From the NCBI RefSeq assembly GCF_006494365.1, contig NZ_VHIP01000006.1:124001-188000 (forward strand): 64,000 bases of DNA, read 5' to 3'. This document shows positions 44,078 to 52,964 of the stretch, one piece after another. The notes beneath the pieces were generated by a model. The model saw nothing but the letters and a program-made list of their open reading frames with translations, was not told the DNA's origin and made no database searches. The translations under genes were made by a program, and so were the position numbers. The first letter of the stretch is position 1, and every line of letters begins with the position of its first letter. Source of the DNA: Aestuariibacter sp. GS-14 (GTDB lineage: Bacteria; Pseudomonadota; Gammaproteobacteria; Enterobacterales; Alteromonadaceae).

Positions 44078-45838
44078 ATGCCCGGCTACCTACCGCCGCT
44101 TGCGGATTTCCGCTTTTTATTGCAAGACTGGTTAAAGATAAACGAACACTACGCTTCGCTGGGATTAGGCGAGTTTGACGCCGATCTCGCGATGGAAGTC
44201 ATAGAACAAGGCGGCAAGTTCGCTGCTGACGTGGTTGCCCCATTAAATCGCGAAGGCGATGAGTACGGCTGTCATCTTACCGATGGCAAGGTTTCTACCC
44301 CCCAGGGATTTGCCCAGGCCTACCACAGCTATGTGGAAAACGGCTGGAATGCCATGCTGGGAGACGTAAACTACGGTGGACAGGGCTTGCCTTACTCCAT
44401 GGCGGTACCCGTACATGAAATGCTTAATTCCGCCAACCTGAGCTGGCGGCTTACCACTATGTTAACCGAGAGTGCCGTACTAGCTATCACTAAACATGCC
44501 AGCGACGAGTTAAAAGCCATCTATCTGGAAAAACTGATCAGCGGTGAATGGACCGGCACTATGAATCTTACTGAGCCACATGCGGGCAGTGATTTAAGCT
44601 TACTGTCTGCTAAGGCTGAGCCTAATGGTGATGGCAGCTATGCTATCACGGGCAGTAAGATATTTATTACCGCTGGCGACCATGACTGGACCGACAATAT
44701 TATTCATATGGTACTGGCCAGATTGCCCGACGCCCCTGCTGGGGTTAAAGGAATTAGTTTATTCCTGGTACCCAAGTTTCTGCCCGACCAGAATGGCAAT
44801 CCCGGTAAACGCAACGCTGCCGGCCCCAGTGCTCTGGAAAAGAAAATGGGCATTAAAGCCAGCCCCACCTGCGTAATGAACTTCGACGGCGCAACGGGCT
44901 GGTTAATCGGTGAGGCTCATCAGGGTCTGGCTTGTATGTTCACAATGATGAATGATGCGCGGTTTCAGGTTGGCCTGGAAGGATTGGGGGCGTCTGAAGC
45001 CGCTTTCCAAGGGGCGCTAAGTTATGCCCGCGAGCGCTTACAATCGCGTGCGCCTCAGGGTATTCAGCAACCGAACGACAAAGCCGATGCGATTATTTTT
45101 CAGCCCGATGTAGCGCGCATGTTACTTACCCAGAAGTCCTTCGCAGAAGGGTGTCGGGCACTGGCAATGCTTTATGCCAAGTACATGGATATAGCGCATA
45201 ATACCGAAGATGACCGTAAAGAAGAGGCCAATGCCGTTTTACAATTCCTTACCCCTGTATGCAAAGCCTTCATGACCGATACCGGTTTGGAAGCAACCAG
45301 TCTTGGTGTACAGGTTTATGGCGGCCACGGATACATCCGCGAATGGGGAATGGAACAACTGATGCGCGATGTGCGAATTGCGATGTTGTATGAAGGCACC
45401 AACGGTATTCAGGCTCAGGATTTAATTGGCAGAAAGCTCACCCGTGATAAGCAAGGTATGCTGGACAGCACCTATCGGGCATTCAATGAGTTAGTTAGCA
45501 ACATAGTACAGCCCAATAACAAACAAACGGCTGAGCAGTTGTTACAGGAGTGGTATACCACTTCGCAAACGGTGAAGGGTTTTGATCCGGTGAATGTATC
45601 TGGCGGCGCATGCGATTACCTGCAATACACGGGTTACGCCTTACTTGGTGTATTGTGGTATTCCATGGCCGATGCGGCCAGCCAGTGTGGCAATCCACAT
45701 ATCGCTGCCGGTAAACAGAAAACCTGTACATTTTATGCCGAGCGCATTTTACCGCGTATGCAAGGTCATAAAGCAGCGCTGTTTGCAGAGGCTGCCAACA
45801 TACTGGCCGTATCGGGCAGTGAGTTTGACTATCTGTAA
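44078..45838 (+). CDS. Acyl-CoA dehydrogenase with extended C-terminal domain
   Basis: A 586-residue flavoenzyme that forms a trans-2,3 double bond in acyl-CoA. N-terminal helical domain, middle domain with GTMNLTEPHAGSDLS and GSKIFITAGDHDW, and the C-terminal helical domain with the catalytic Glu in MLYEGTNGIQAQDLIGRKL (about residue 434). The extra C-terminal 120 residues place it in the longer class with DmdC-like methylmercaptopropionyl-CoA dehydrogenase and relatives, so the substrate could be a fatty or a sulphur-containing acyl-CoA; this is not resolved. Ribosome site AGGAGAA. Stands alone, ended by a strong terminator. Confidence 0.92.
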   Translation: MPGYLPPLADFRFLLQDWLKINEHYASLGLGEFDADLAMEVIEQGGKFAADVVAPLNREGDEYGCHLTDGKVSTPQGFAQAYHSYVENGWNAMLGDVNYGGQGLPYSMAVPVHEMLNSANLSWRLTTMLTESAVLAITKHASDELKAIYLEKLISGEWTGTMNLTEPHAGSDLSLLSAKAEPNGDGSYAITGSKIFITAGDHDWTDNIIHMVLARLPDAPAGVKGISLFLVPKFLPDQNGNPGKRNAAGPSALEKKMGIKASPTCVMNFDGATGWLIGEAHQGLACMFTMMNDARFQVGLEGLGASEAAFQGALSYARERLQSRAPQGIQQPNDKADAIIFQPDVARMLLTQKSFAEGCRALAMLYAKYMDIAHNTEDDRKEEANAVLQFLTPVCKAFMTDTGLEATSLGVQVYGGHGYIREWGMEQLMRDVRIAMLYEGTNGIQAQDLIGRKLTRDKQGMLDSTYRAFNELVSNIVQPNNKQTAEQLLQEWYTTSQTVKGFDPVNVSGGACDYLQYTGYALLGVLWYSMADAASQCGNPHIAAGKQKTCTFYAERILPRMQGHKAALFAEAANILAVSGSEFDYL

Positions 45839-45880
45839 AACGCTTGTGTAAGCAATACTGTTTTTCGGATTTCACATAAC

Positions 45881-45910
45881 AAGAAGCCGCTCTGAGAGCG
45901 GCTTCTTTAT
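45881..45910. terminator. Strong bidirectional terminator
   Basis: 13-bp stem AAGAAGCCGCTCT/AGAGCGGCTTCTT with a one-base centre (so a 3-5 nt loop in practice), A-run and T-run on opposite sides. It lies between the acyl-CoA dehydrogenase gene and the convergent nuclease gene. Confidence 0.9.
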
Positions 45911-45943
45911 TAGTTCAAAACGTGCTTAAAATAGCATTGTTGC

Positions 45944-48900
45944 TTAACGTACTGCACAACGCGAACGTGTACAGCTGCGGCGCAGCAATATGCCATCCAG
46001 CGTATTCACCAGGCCATCACCGTTGATGTCGTTTACGGCATCATAGGGGCGCTTAGTGAGGATTGCACGCATGATCAGGATGAAGTCGTTAAGATCAATG
46101 TCTCCGTCACCATCTAAATCGCCTTTTAAGGCAGACGATAACGACAAACCAATCAACAACGGATCGTGATCTGACGTACGGTAAGGTGTAGTGCCATCGA
46201 AAATGTCCGTCGGACGGCCAAAGTCGGTGTTGTAATCCAACGCATCGGCTTCGTCTGAGTTAATATTCCACGACGTTGCTCCGGTGATTTGGTCCATCAG
46301 CGACGCTGACGCCAAACCGTGATCCAGGTTACCTGCAAAGCCATCAAATACATACGAGTAGTGTGCTTCACCTGCAGTGACACTGGTGTATCCGTTAGAT
46401 GTTAACTCAACAATGGGGTCTTCCATGCTGTACGCATTCAGGTCACCAATGATCAGAATATCATCGTCGTTAACGCCAGTTGGGTAAGTGGCCAGCCACT
46501 TATGCAGCACTTCAGCAGCCTGAGTACGGCGCTCGTTCCAGTTGCCTGCACCGTCGCCCGCATCAGCATTGCCACCCGTACCTGAACCGCCTTTAGATTT
46601 AAAGTGGTTTACCGATACCGTGAACACTTCAGAGGTCGCTTTTTCAGTGAAGCTGACAGTCAGGCTTGGACGACTGGTAGATGAACCATCAAATACTGGC
46701 GCGTAGCTGCTTAATCCCAACGCAGCCAACTGGCTGTCATCCAGAATAGCTAACGTACTACCCGGCGTTACTTCTACAGTATCCGCGCAATACAGGAAGC
46801 CAACCGCAATAGCATCAGTACCCACGCGCTGTAACGGATCAACATACTGATAATTGCTACAGGCCGATTCGGCTTGATTCAACGCAGTTACCAGTGACGC
46901 CATGGCGCTGTTTGAGCCTTCCACGATGTCATTTTCAATCTCAATTACACCCAGAACGTCAGCGTCAAGTGCAGTAATAGCGGTTACAGTTTTCTGTAAC
47001 TGACGAGCATACTCTTCAGCGTTATCCGCACCGCGACAATCACCTGTGCCACCGCCTAAATAACAGCTGCTACCAAAGGTATTGAAGAAGTTCAGCAGGT
47101 TAAAGCTGGCTACCTGAATTGAACCACCTACATCAGGACGGTCTTTACGTGCTTCAGGACGGGTAAATACCGGTTCAACGGTTGGCATTAAACGGTACAT
47201 CTCATCACCCGAACCTCCACTGGCTTTGCGATAGCTGATCACACCCGTGAGGTTCGTCACTTCGTCGCTCATGCGCACTGCATTTGCCGTTGACAGGCCA
47301 GGCGCAGGGAAGCGAATAGGTGAAGGATTCTGGATGCTAAAGCCGTCGTCCAGCATTAAGCGGTTTGCCGCAGCGGCTGCAACATAGGCTGCATAACCCG
47401 ACGCTGATGGCGCATTGATCTCAGTATATTGCACCTGACGACCTTCGCTGCTCAGCAGTAATTCACCGAAACGATCAAGGTTAAACAGTTCGGTTACTGC
47501 CAGGGTTTGTGCAAACACAACCTGCATACCTTCGTAGGCTTCCAAATCCGCAATGGCTTCGCCACTGGAATTAGTTGTGGTTGCCACAGGTAATGTGATC
47601 ACTGCCGGAGTAGGCAGCGCATTGCCTGAAGATACCACCTGAACACTACCAGACTGCACATCCAGCTGCGTATCTCCAAAGTATTCTGCTACAGTACCCA
47701 CCAGATATACTTTGTCGCCCACCGATACATTTACCGAAGGTGAGCTGCCATCGAACACAAACAAGCCTTCAGACGTTGACGCATCACTATCGGCATCGGC
47801 GTCTTCTTCCTGTACGAAGAATCCGCGTAAATCGCCATCGCTACCACTGCCACTCTGATGGTCAGCCACTACAATTGCTTCAATGGCTACCTGAGTATTC
47901 ACTAACGGGCTAGCCGATCCACTACCTTGAACAGCGCTGATTTTAACCAGTGTCAGTTCGCCGCCGGTACCACCGTCGCCGCCGTCACCACCGCCACAAG
48001 TTGCCCCAACGGTAGTGTCGAAAGTTTGACCTGCGTTAATTTCACCAGGCGATGCGGCTGCAGGGCCGCTCCACGAGAAGTGACACACTTCACTGCCAGT
48101 GCCGCTTAACTGCAGGGATTCACTGTCCAGTGTGGTGCCGGTTTCAGCAACACCGATATCCGATGCTGTTACACCTGATGCACTGCCACTGGTAGCGGTT
48201 AAGTCACCTTCGTAACTAATAAAGTCAATCAGTTCACCGTTGTAGCTAAGGGCTACACCGTCTGGTGAACCGTTCTGAATACCAGAAATATACGTAACGA
48301 GCGTACCAAAACCATTTGCCTGATTCGGGATAGTGCCAGAAAGCGCAACGGTACTGTACACGGTACCACCGTTACCGTTGTAAAGCTCAATGCTTACGCC
48401 AGTCAGGTCGGTGCCCGCAGGGCCCGCAATTTCAACAAATTCATTAACGTCAGAACTTACGTTGTCGTAGTGCAGTTCGTTGATGAACAATTTGGCTACG
48501 TCACCGGTTTCTGGATTTGGTTCTTCCGGCTCTTCTGGCTCTTCCGGATCAGTGCCACCGCCGTTGCCGTTAAAGGTTTGCGATGGGTTGGTATTATTTG
48601 GGCTTTCTGCCCCTGCGATCCACGTAAAGTCGCTATAGCTGGTGCCGGAGCCGCTTAATTGCAAAGACTGGCCAATTTCAGTTGAAGCGGTTTCTGCTAC
48701 ACCAATATCTGTACTGTCGGTTCCCACGGCAGCGCCGTCAGTTGCCGTCATGACACCTTCGTAGCTTAAAAACTGAATCACTTCGCCAGTAGCCGATACC
48801 AATGCCATGCCGTCCGGCGCGCCATTTTGAATAGAAGACGGTAAAACAGCGATAGTACCAAAACCATTGCCGTTATCGGGCAGTGTGCCAGACAGTGCAA

Positions 48901-49594
48901 TTGTGTTGTAAACCGCGCCATTGCTGCCGTTGTATAACTCAATGGTCATACCGGTCAGATCAAGGCCTGCCGTACCAGCGATTTCAATAAACTCGCCTAC
49001 ATCGGTGCCAGCGTTGTCGTAGTGAATTTCGTTAAAAAACACAACTTCATTGCCGGTAAAGGTTTGCCCTTCGTTTAACGCATCTTTGGTAGCGTTATTA
49101 AACGCTTGCCAGGTAAAGTCGCTGTACTGTGCGCCGGTGCCTGTTAACTGTAAAGACGCGCCTTCTGGTGTTGCGCTTGTTTCACTTACACCAATATCAA
49201 CACTTGTCATGCCAGCCGCATCGCCGTCTGTAGCGGTAAAGCTGCCTTCATAACTTAAAAACTGAATCACAGTGCTGCTTGCATCTACCAATGCCACACC
49301 ATCAGGTGCGCCATTTTGAATGCCGGATACGTCGATAGCGTAAGTGCCAAAGCCATTACCCATGTCGGCAACCAATCCAACCAGTTCCTGGCTGATATAC
49401 TGAGTGCCATTGCTGCCGTTATAAAACAGCACTTTATATCCGGTTAAATCGGTACCAGCAGGTGCCACGACTTCGACGAACTCGCCAACGTCAGTACCTG
49501 CATTATCGTAATGAAGCTCATTGATGAACACATCGGTTGCGAAAACCTGTGTCGCCCACATCGCACTGATGAGAGCGGGATACTTTATTTTCAT
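45944..49594 (-). CDS. ExeM/NucH-family extracellular nuclease with three lamin-tail domains and a dockerin-like end
   Basis: A 1216-residue secreted DNase. Signal peptide (MKIKYPALISAMWATQVFA), then three lamin-tail (LTD) domains of about 170 residues, each starting FINELHYDN or FFNEIHYDN, separated by linkers (one rich in PEEPEEP). An OB-type region follows (about 560-680), then an endonuclease/exonuclease/phosphatase catalytic domain with ASFNLLNFF, GVIEIEND, IIGDLNAYSMEDP and TSDHDPLLIGL. The end has two EF-hand-like loops (DLDGDGDIDLND, DINGDGLVN) and CTRSRCA. The ORF begins 35 codons earlier, but the ATG at 49594 has AAGGA. A candidate Pho box lies 79 bp upstream. Related V. cholerae Xds is under PhoB, as I recall. 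Confidence 0.93.
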   Translation of the reverse strand: MKIKYPALISAMWATQVFATDVFINELHYDNAGTDVGEFVEVVAPAGTDLTGYKVLFYNGSNGTQYISQELVGLVADMGNGFGTYAIDVSGIQNGAPDGVALVDASSTVIQFLSYEGSFTATDGDAAGMTSVDIGVSETSATPEGASLQLTGTGAQYSDFTWQAFNNATKDALNEGQTFTGNEVVFFNEIHYDNAGTDVGEFIEIAGTAGLDLTGMTIELYNGSNGAVYNTIALSGTLPDNGNGFGTIAVLPSSIQNGAPDGMALVSATGEVIQFLSYEGVMTATDGAAVGTDSTDIGVAETASTEIGQSLQLSGSGTSYSDFTWIAGAESPNNTNPSQTFNGNGGGTDPEEPEEPEEPNPETGDVAKLFINELHYDNVSSDVNEFVEIAGPAGTDLTGVSIELYNGNGGTVYSTVALSGTIPNQANGFGTLVTYISGIQNGSPDGVALSYNGELIDFISYEGDLTATSGSASGVTASDIGVAETGTTLDSESLQLSGTGSEVCHFSWSGPAAASPGEINAGQTFDTTVGATCGGGDGGDGGTGGELTLVKISAVQGSGSASPLVNTQVAIEAIVVADHQSGSGSDGDLRGFFVQEEDADADSDASTSEGLFVFDGSSPSVNVSVGDKVYLVGTVAEYFGDTQLDVQSGSVQVVSSGNALPTPAVITLPVATTTNSSGEAIADLEAYEGMQVVFAQTLAVTELFNLDRFGELLLSSEGRQVQYTEINAPSASGYAAYVAAAAANRLMLDDGFSIQNPSPIRFPAPGLSTANAVRMSDEVTNLTGVISYRKASGGSGDEMYRLMPTVEPVFTRPEARKDRPDVGGSIQVASFNLLNFFNTFGSSCYLGGGTGDCRGADNAEEYARQLQKTVTAITALDADVLGVIEIENDIVEGSNSAMASLVTALNQAESACSNYQYVDPLQRVGTDAIAVGFLYCADTVEVTPGSTLAILDDSQLAALGLSSYAPVFDGSSTSRPSLTVSFTEKATSEVFTVSVNHFKSKGGSGTGGNADAGDGAGNWNERRTQAAEVLHKWLATYPTGVNDDDILIIGDLNAYSMEDPIVELTSNGYTSVTAGEAHYSYVFDGFAGNLDHGLASASLMDQITGATSWNINSDEADALDYNTDFGRPTDIFDGTTPYRTSDHDPLLIGLSLSSALKGDLDGDGDIDLNDFILIMRAILTKRPYDAVNDINGDGLVNTLDGILLRRSCTRSRCAVR

Positions 49595-49672
49595 TGTTGT
49601 TCCTTGGAAGCCAGTTGTCCTAATTCTTATCGTTAGGTGTGTGTTTCGGGCCAGTAAAACTATCAGTATCAA

Positions 49673-49690
49673 GTGACAAGATTGTGACAC
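49673..49690 (-). promoter_or_regulatory. Candidate Pho box upstream of the nuclease gene
   Basis: Minus strand GTGTCAC-AATC-TTGTCAC: two half-sites both containing the TGTCA core, exactly 11 bp apart. It is the best-matching pair of the four in the window. A GATAGT hexamer, 4 of 6 to TATAAT, follows 8 bp downstream. Confidence 0.65.
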
Positions 49691-49691
49691 C

Positions 49692-49706
49692 TGTACCAAT
49701 GGTACA
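49692..49706. promoter_or_regulatory. Palindrome abutting the Pho box
   Basis: TGTACCA-A-TGGTACA, symmetric except at the centre base and separated from the Pho box by one base. It may be the site of a second regulator of the nuclease. Confidence 0.5.
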
Positions 49707-50021
49707 AGTTATGAGAATTTTCTTTACGTATCAATTATTAATATTTGTAAACGGACCGGACGGTCTGGTCAAAAATCTGATATAAGTGTAAAAATAACTG
49801 ACACAAAAAGTACCGATAAGTTTGGTTTTGGCTGACAAAAATAAAAGAGAAGTTTATGAAATAATCAGTTAGCGCTATCACCCCATTTCTACAGTTTGTA
49901 AAAAAAACTGACAACCAACAGGAATGACTTTTAAGAATATTTTTTACGGAAAAAAGGTAAGACCAATAGTATTGGTTATAAGCGTGGTATCAAAACAACA
50001 CCACGCTTATCTAGGAAGAAA
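49707..50021. other. AT-rich intergenic region upstream of the nuclease gene
   Basis: 315 bp without a gene. It holds CTGACA in three places, a GACCGGACGGTC-like symmetric patch near 49755-49771, a CCAATAGTATTGG palindrome at 49963-49975, and a hairpin at 49978-50010. No ORF with a ribosome site was seen. Confidence 0.5.
49978..50010 (-). terminator. Hairpin after the DUF3016 gene
   Basis: 11-bp perfect stem ATAAGCGTGGT/ACCACGCTTAT with an 11-nt loop, just past the DUF3016 stop. The T-run is poor on the minus strand. Confidence 0.6.
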
Positions 50022-50543
50022 TTAAGACTTTGCTACTGTGTCGCTGAACTCTTCATCGAACCAGCGTTTTAGCATCACTTTTTCGTAGCGCAGTAAGTCA
50101 TTGGTGTGAATGGTGCCGCCGCGATTCATGAATGCCATGTCTTTGAGTGACACTTCTGCGCTTTTAATCACCTGATTGTTTTCAGATAACGAATAACTGA
50201 ACGTCATACGGGGTATATCAATTTCGCGAATAATGCGAACGTCCATCCCCGAACCAAACGTTGGCCAAACCTGACCAGCCAAATCCAAATTGGTTACTGT
50301 GATACTAAGTTGCTGCCCTTCTGGTAATGTCGCAGCTAATTCTTCGAAGTATTCACCTAAATCGCGCATTACCCGATTGCGAAAACGCACTCTTGATTCG
50401 TTACTTGGGCGTATATCAGAATACGACTTTGGGTCTTCCCAGGTTACTTCAACGTTGCTAACAGACTCTGATTCGTCTGCCACCGTACCCAGCGAAAACG
50501 CTGCGGCTGATGACAACAATAGTAGTTTTGCCAGTACACGCAT
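50022..50543 (-). CDS. DUF3016 family secreted protein
   Basis: A 173-residue protein with a signal peptide (RVLAKLLLLSSAAAFSLGTVA) and a DUF3016 domain. Typical features: VTWEDPKSYSDIRPSNESRVRFRNRVMRDLGEYFEELA early, then TNLDLAGQVWPTFG and a basic C-terminus DLLRYEKVMLKRWFDEEF. Function unknown; probably periplasmic. No lipobox. It has its own short 5' gap (150 bp) from the next gene upstream and appears monocistronic. Confidence 0.9.
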   Translation of the reverse strand: MRVLAKLLLLSSAAAFSLGTVADESESVSNVEVTWEDPKSYSDIRPSNESRVRFRNRVMRDLGEYFEELAATLPEGQQLSITVTNLDLAGQVWPTFGSGMDVRIIREIDIPRMTFSYSLSENNQVIKSAEVSLKDMAFMNRGGTIHTNDLLRYEKVMLKRWFDEEFSDTVAKS

Positions 50544-50693
50544 AATTGCTCTCCCGTTCTGAAATTCAGACTATTCAACAAGCACTTTTTACTGCATACC
50601 CAAAGTGTATGTTCTCGGTGTTCAGTATCTAATATATATCCTTAACAGAACATGAACAACAGGTGTACTGTGCAAGATGATCGGTTTGCCCGG

Positions 50694-51086
50694 CTACTTT
50701 ACTGCTGTCAGTTGAGTTCCGTTGTTGTCGTGATGAGACAGCGGTGAGCGTTCAATTTCCTGACAAAACAAATGTAAGGTGGCACCGTACACATAAGGAT
50801 TGTGATCGTCGTTGGCGCAGTAATTATGATAAAACTGCATAAGCTGTAAGCGCGACGACAGTATGGTTGCGATATATTCCTGCTGATAAGGACGCATAGC
50901 CTGAATTTGCCCCTGCATGTTGGCAGAAATGTCGGCAAGCTGCTCGCGTTCTTCCCGTTGCGCAATGTCGGTCATCCATTCACTTACGGTTGCCTGCACA
51001 TCCGACAGTAAATACTGTACAAAAGGCAACTGTAAAATCACCACCAACACTGCAATTTCTAAAGCGATGGCAAATGAACGAAACAT
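50694..51086 (-). CDS. Small membrane-anchored protein of unknown function
   Basis: A 130-residue protein with one N-terminal membrane segment (SFAIALEIAVLVVILQLPFVQYLL) and a mainly helical, acidic and Gln-rich soluble part (about residues 30-90), then CANDDHNPYVYGATLHLFC with two Cys. I do not recognise the family. Codon use matches neighbours, and the ATG at 51086 is the first in frame, but no strong ribosome site is visible. Could be a short periplasmic sensor or assembly factor; no evidence. Confidence 0.6.
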   Translation of the reverse strand: MFRSFAIALEIAVLVVILQLPFVQYLLSDVQATVSEWMTDIAQREEREQLADISANMQGQIQAMRPYQQEYIATILSSRLQLMQFYHNYCANDDHNPYVYGATLHLFCQEIERSPLSHHDNNGTQLTAVK

Positions 51087-51131
51087 GTGAGTAATAGTCT
51101 CCGTTAGTTAATGATACCGTCCTGAAAAATC

Positions 51132-51414
51132 AGCGCGCAGATGCGCGCTAAAATACAACCAGGTCAACATGATTTACTTTATCGCAATCTCTCACTCAGA
51201 TACGTTGTGGAATTTATACCTGATTATAGTTTAGCTGATACTCTGCCATTTGTGCTCTGGCACCCTATTTTCTGAACATGTGTATAACCTCAACGTATCA
51301 GTTCGATTACACTGACAGCCTGATACCATTGTGGCATAGAAGAAAAGGTATCAGTGATATACACTTACGCGCGGTAAAAGCTATCGCTTTTCACAACGCA
51401 TCGGCAGCGTTGTG
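51132..51414. other. Intergenic region with three hairpins upstream of ccoG
   Basis: Part of a 433-bp gap between divergent genes. Hairpins: AGCGCGC/GCGCGCT starting at 51132, AAAAGC/GCTTTT at 51377-51392, and CACAACGC/GCGTTGTG at 51392-51414. The CTGATA motif also recurs. No ORF with a ribosome site; a small RNA or complex regulation is possible but not shown. Confidence 0.45.
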
Positions 51415-51434
51415 GTGGCAAGACAACACAGGGA

Positions 51435-51448
51435 TTGATCTATATTAA
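51435..51448. promoter_or_regulatory. FNR/Anr-like site upstream of ccoG
   Basis: TTGAT-CTAT-ATTAA, one mismatch from the consensus TTGATNNNNATCAA. Its centre is about 40.5 bp before the start predicted from the -10 at 51470-51475, the class II activator position. Confidence 0.6.
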
Positions 51449-51469
51449 TTAAAATTAATATGTTGTTGA

Positions 51470-51475
51470 TATACT
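51470..51475 (+). promoter_or_regulatory. Predicted -10 of ccoG
   Basis: TATACT, with the start predicted near 51482. There is no good -35, as expected for an activator-dependent promoter served by the FNR-like site. Confidence 0.55.
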
Positions 51476-51519
51476 CCTGCCGTATTCTTCGATTTCTGTT
51501 TTTTAAATAAGGTAGTCAA

Positions 51520-52953
51520 ATGAACGATCATATTCCGGTGAAAAACGTTACCCCGGTAAAAGTTCACAAGCCCGAGGGCAGCCAGGAGGCTAAGAAATAC
51601 ACGCCCCGTAGCCGGATATATGTGCGGGCTGTGCAGGGGCCACTTGAGAACTTCCGTCGTTTGTTTGGTTTTGTATTTATTGCCATTTTCGCTGTGTTTC
51701 CGTGGATACAGTACGACGGCCATCAGGCCATCCTGCTGGATATTATGGAGCAGCGTTTCACGATTTTTTCATTAACGTTATGGCCGCAGGATCTTACTCT
51801 GCTTGCCTACATATTCATTGTTTCCGCGTTCGCACTGTTTTTTATAACCACCTTTGCAGGGCGCGTGTGGTGCGGATTTATGTGTCCGCAAACTACCTGG
51901 ACATACATTTACGTATGGTTTGAAGAGAAGTTTGAAGGCAACCGCAACAAGCGTATGAAACTAGACGAGCGCCCTATGGACGCAGACAAGTTCCTGCGCA
52001 AAACGGCCAAGCATACTGCCTGGGTATTGGTTGCACTATTAACATCACTCACCTTTGTGGGCTATTTCACGCCAATTGGGCCGTTGTTTATTGATTTCTT
52101 TACCTTTAACGCCAGTTTTTGGGCGACCTTTTCAATTCTGTTTTTCACTGTGTGTACCTACGGAAACGCGGGCTGGATGCGCGAAATTATGTGTACGCAC
52201 ATGTGCCCTTATGCGCGGTTTCAGTCGGCAATGTTCGACAAAGACACCTTTACCGTGTCTTACGATCCCAACCGGGGTGAAAAACGCGGTCCACGCCCTC
52301 GCAAACTTGCCCATGCCGAACTCGCCGACAAAGGCCTGGGGGAATGTATCGACTGCAACCTGTGTGTTCAGGTATGTCCAACCGGTATCGACATTCGCAA
52401 CGGCCTGCAATATGAGTGCATTAACTGCGGTGCCTGCGTGGACGCATGTAATGGCGTAATGGAAAAAATGGATTACCCCAAAGGCCTGATCAGCTTTACT
52501 TCCGAACACGAATTAAATGGAGGCACCACCCACATTGTTCGCCCCAAACTGATTGGGTATTTGGTAGTACTGTTGGTAATGGTGGGATTATTGATTGCCG
52601 ATATCGCTACGCGGGTTCCCCTTGAAGTCGACATTATTCGTGACCGCAACTCGCTGTATCGCGAAAACCTGAACGGGCAAATAGAGAACGTTTACACGTT
52701 AAAAGTGCTGAACAAATCGCAATCCCAGTATACTTACACCATCAAAGTAGAAGGGTTGGCTGAGTATCAGTTTATTGGTGAACAAGTGGTTACCGTAGAG
52801 GGTGGTGAGGTGTTCAGCTTACCGGTTTCGGTGGCAACGGATCCCGAGAATCTTGACGGCCGGGTAACCGAAATCTACTTCCATGTCTCGACTACCGGCC
52901 AGGATGGCAGTATTGTAGAGGTTCTTGAACCAACGAAATTCCTCTACCGGTAA
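51520..52953 (+). CDS. ccoG: Cytochrome c oxidase accessory protein CcoG (RdxA-like ferredoxin)
   Basis: A 477-residue membrane protein for assembly of cbb3-type oxidase, thought to handle copper reduction. About five membrane segments in the N-terminal and middle part, with CGFMCPQTTW and CTHMCPYARFQSAMFD, then two 4Fe-4S clusters (CIDCNLCVQVCPTGI and CINCGACVDACN, about residues 275-310), then a C-terminal beta-sandwich domain. Ribosome site AAGG. The candidate FNR site upstream fits oxygen control. The oxidase genes themselves are not in the window. srkA follows 11 bp later. Confidence 0.95.
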   Translation: MNDHIPVKNVTPVKVHKPEGSQEAKKYTPRSRIYVRAVQGPLENFRRLFGFVFIAIFAVFPWIQYDGHQAILLDIMEQRFTIFSLTLWPQDLTLLAYIFIVSAFALFFITTFAGRVWCGFMCPQTTWTYIYVWFEEKFEGNRNKRMKLDERPMDADKFLRKTAKHTAWVLVALLTSLTFVGYFTPIGPLFIDFFTFNASFWATFSILFFTVCTYGNAGWMREIMCTHMCPYARFQSAMFDKDTFTVSYDPNRGEKRGPRPRKLAHAELADKGLGECIDCNLCVQVCPTGIDIRNGLQYECINCGACVDACNGVMEKMDYPKGLISFTSEHELNGGTTHIVRPKLIGYLVVLLVMVGLLIADIATRVPLEVDIIRDRNSLYRENLNGQIENVYTLKVLNKSQSQYTYTIKVEGLAEYQFIGEQVVTVEGGEVFSLPVSVATDPENLDGRVTEIYFHVSTTGQDGSIVEVLEPTKFLYR

Positions 52954-52964
52954 CCAATTATTCA

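Noticed and set aside
45944..46135. Cellulosome membership from the dockerin-like tail
   Set aside because: No cohesin or glycan-degrading gene is in the window and such systems are not known in this group.
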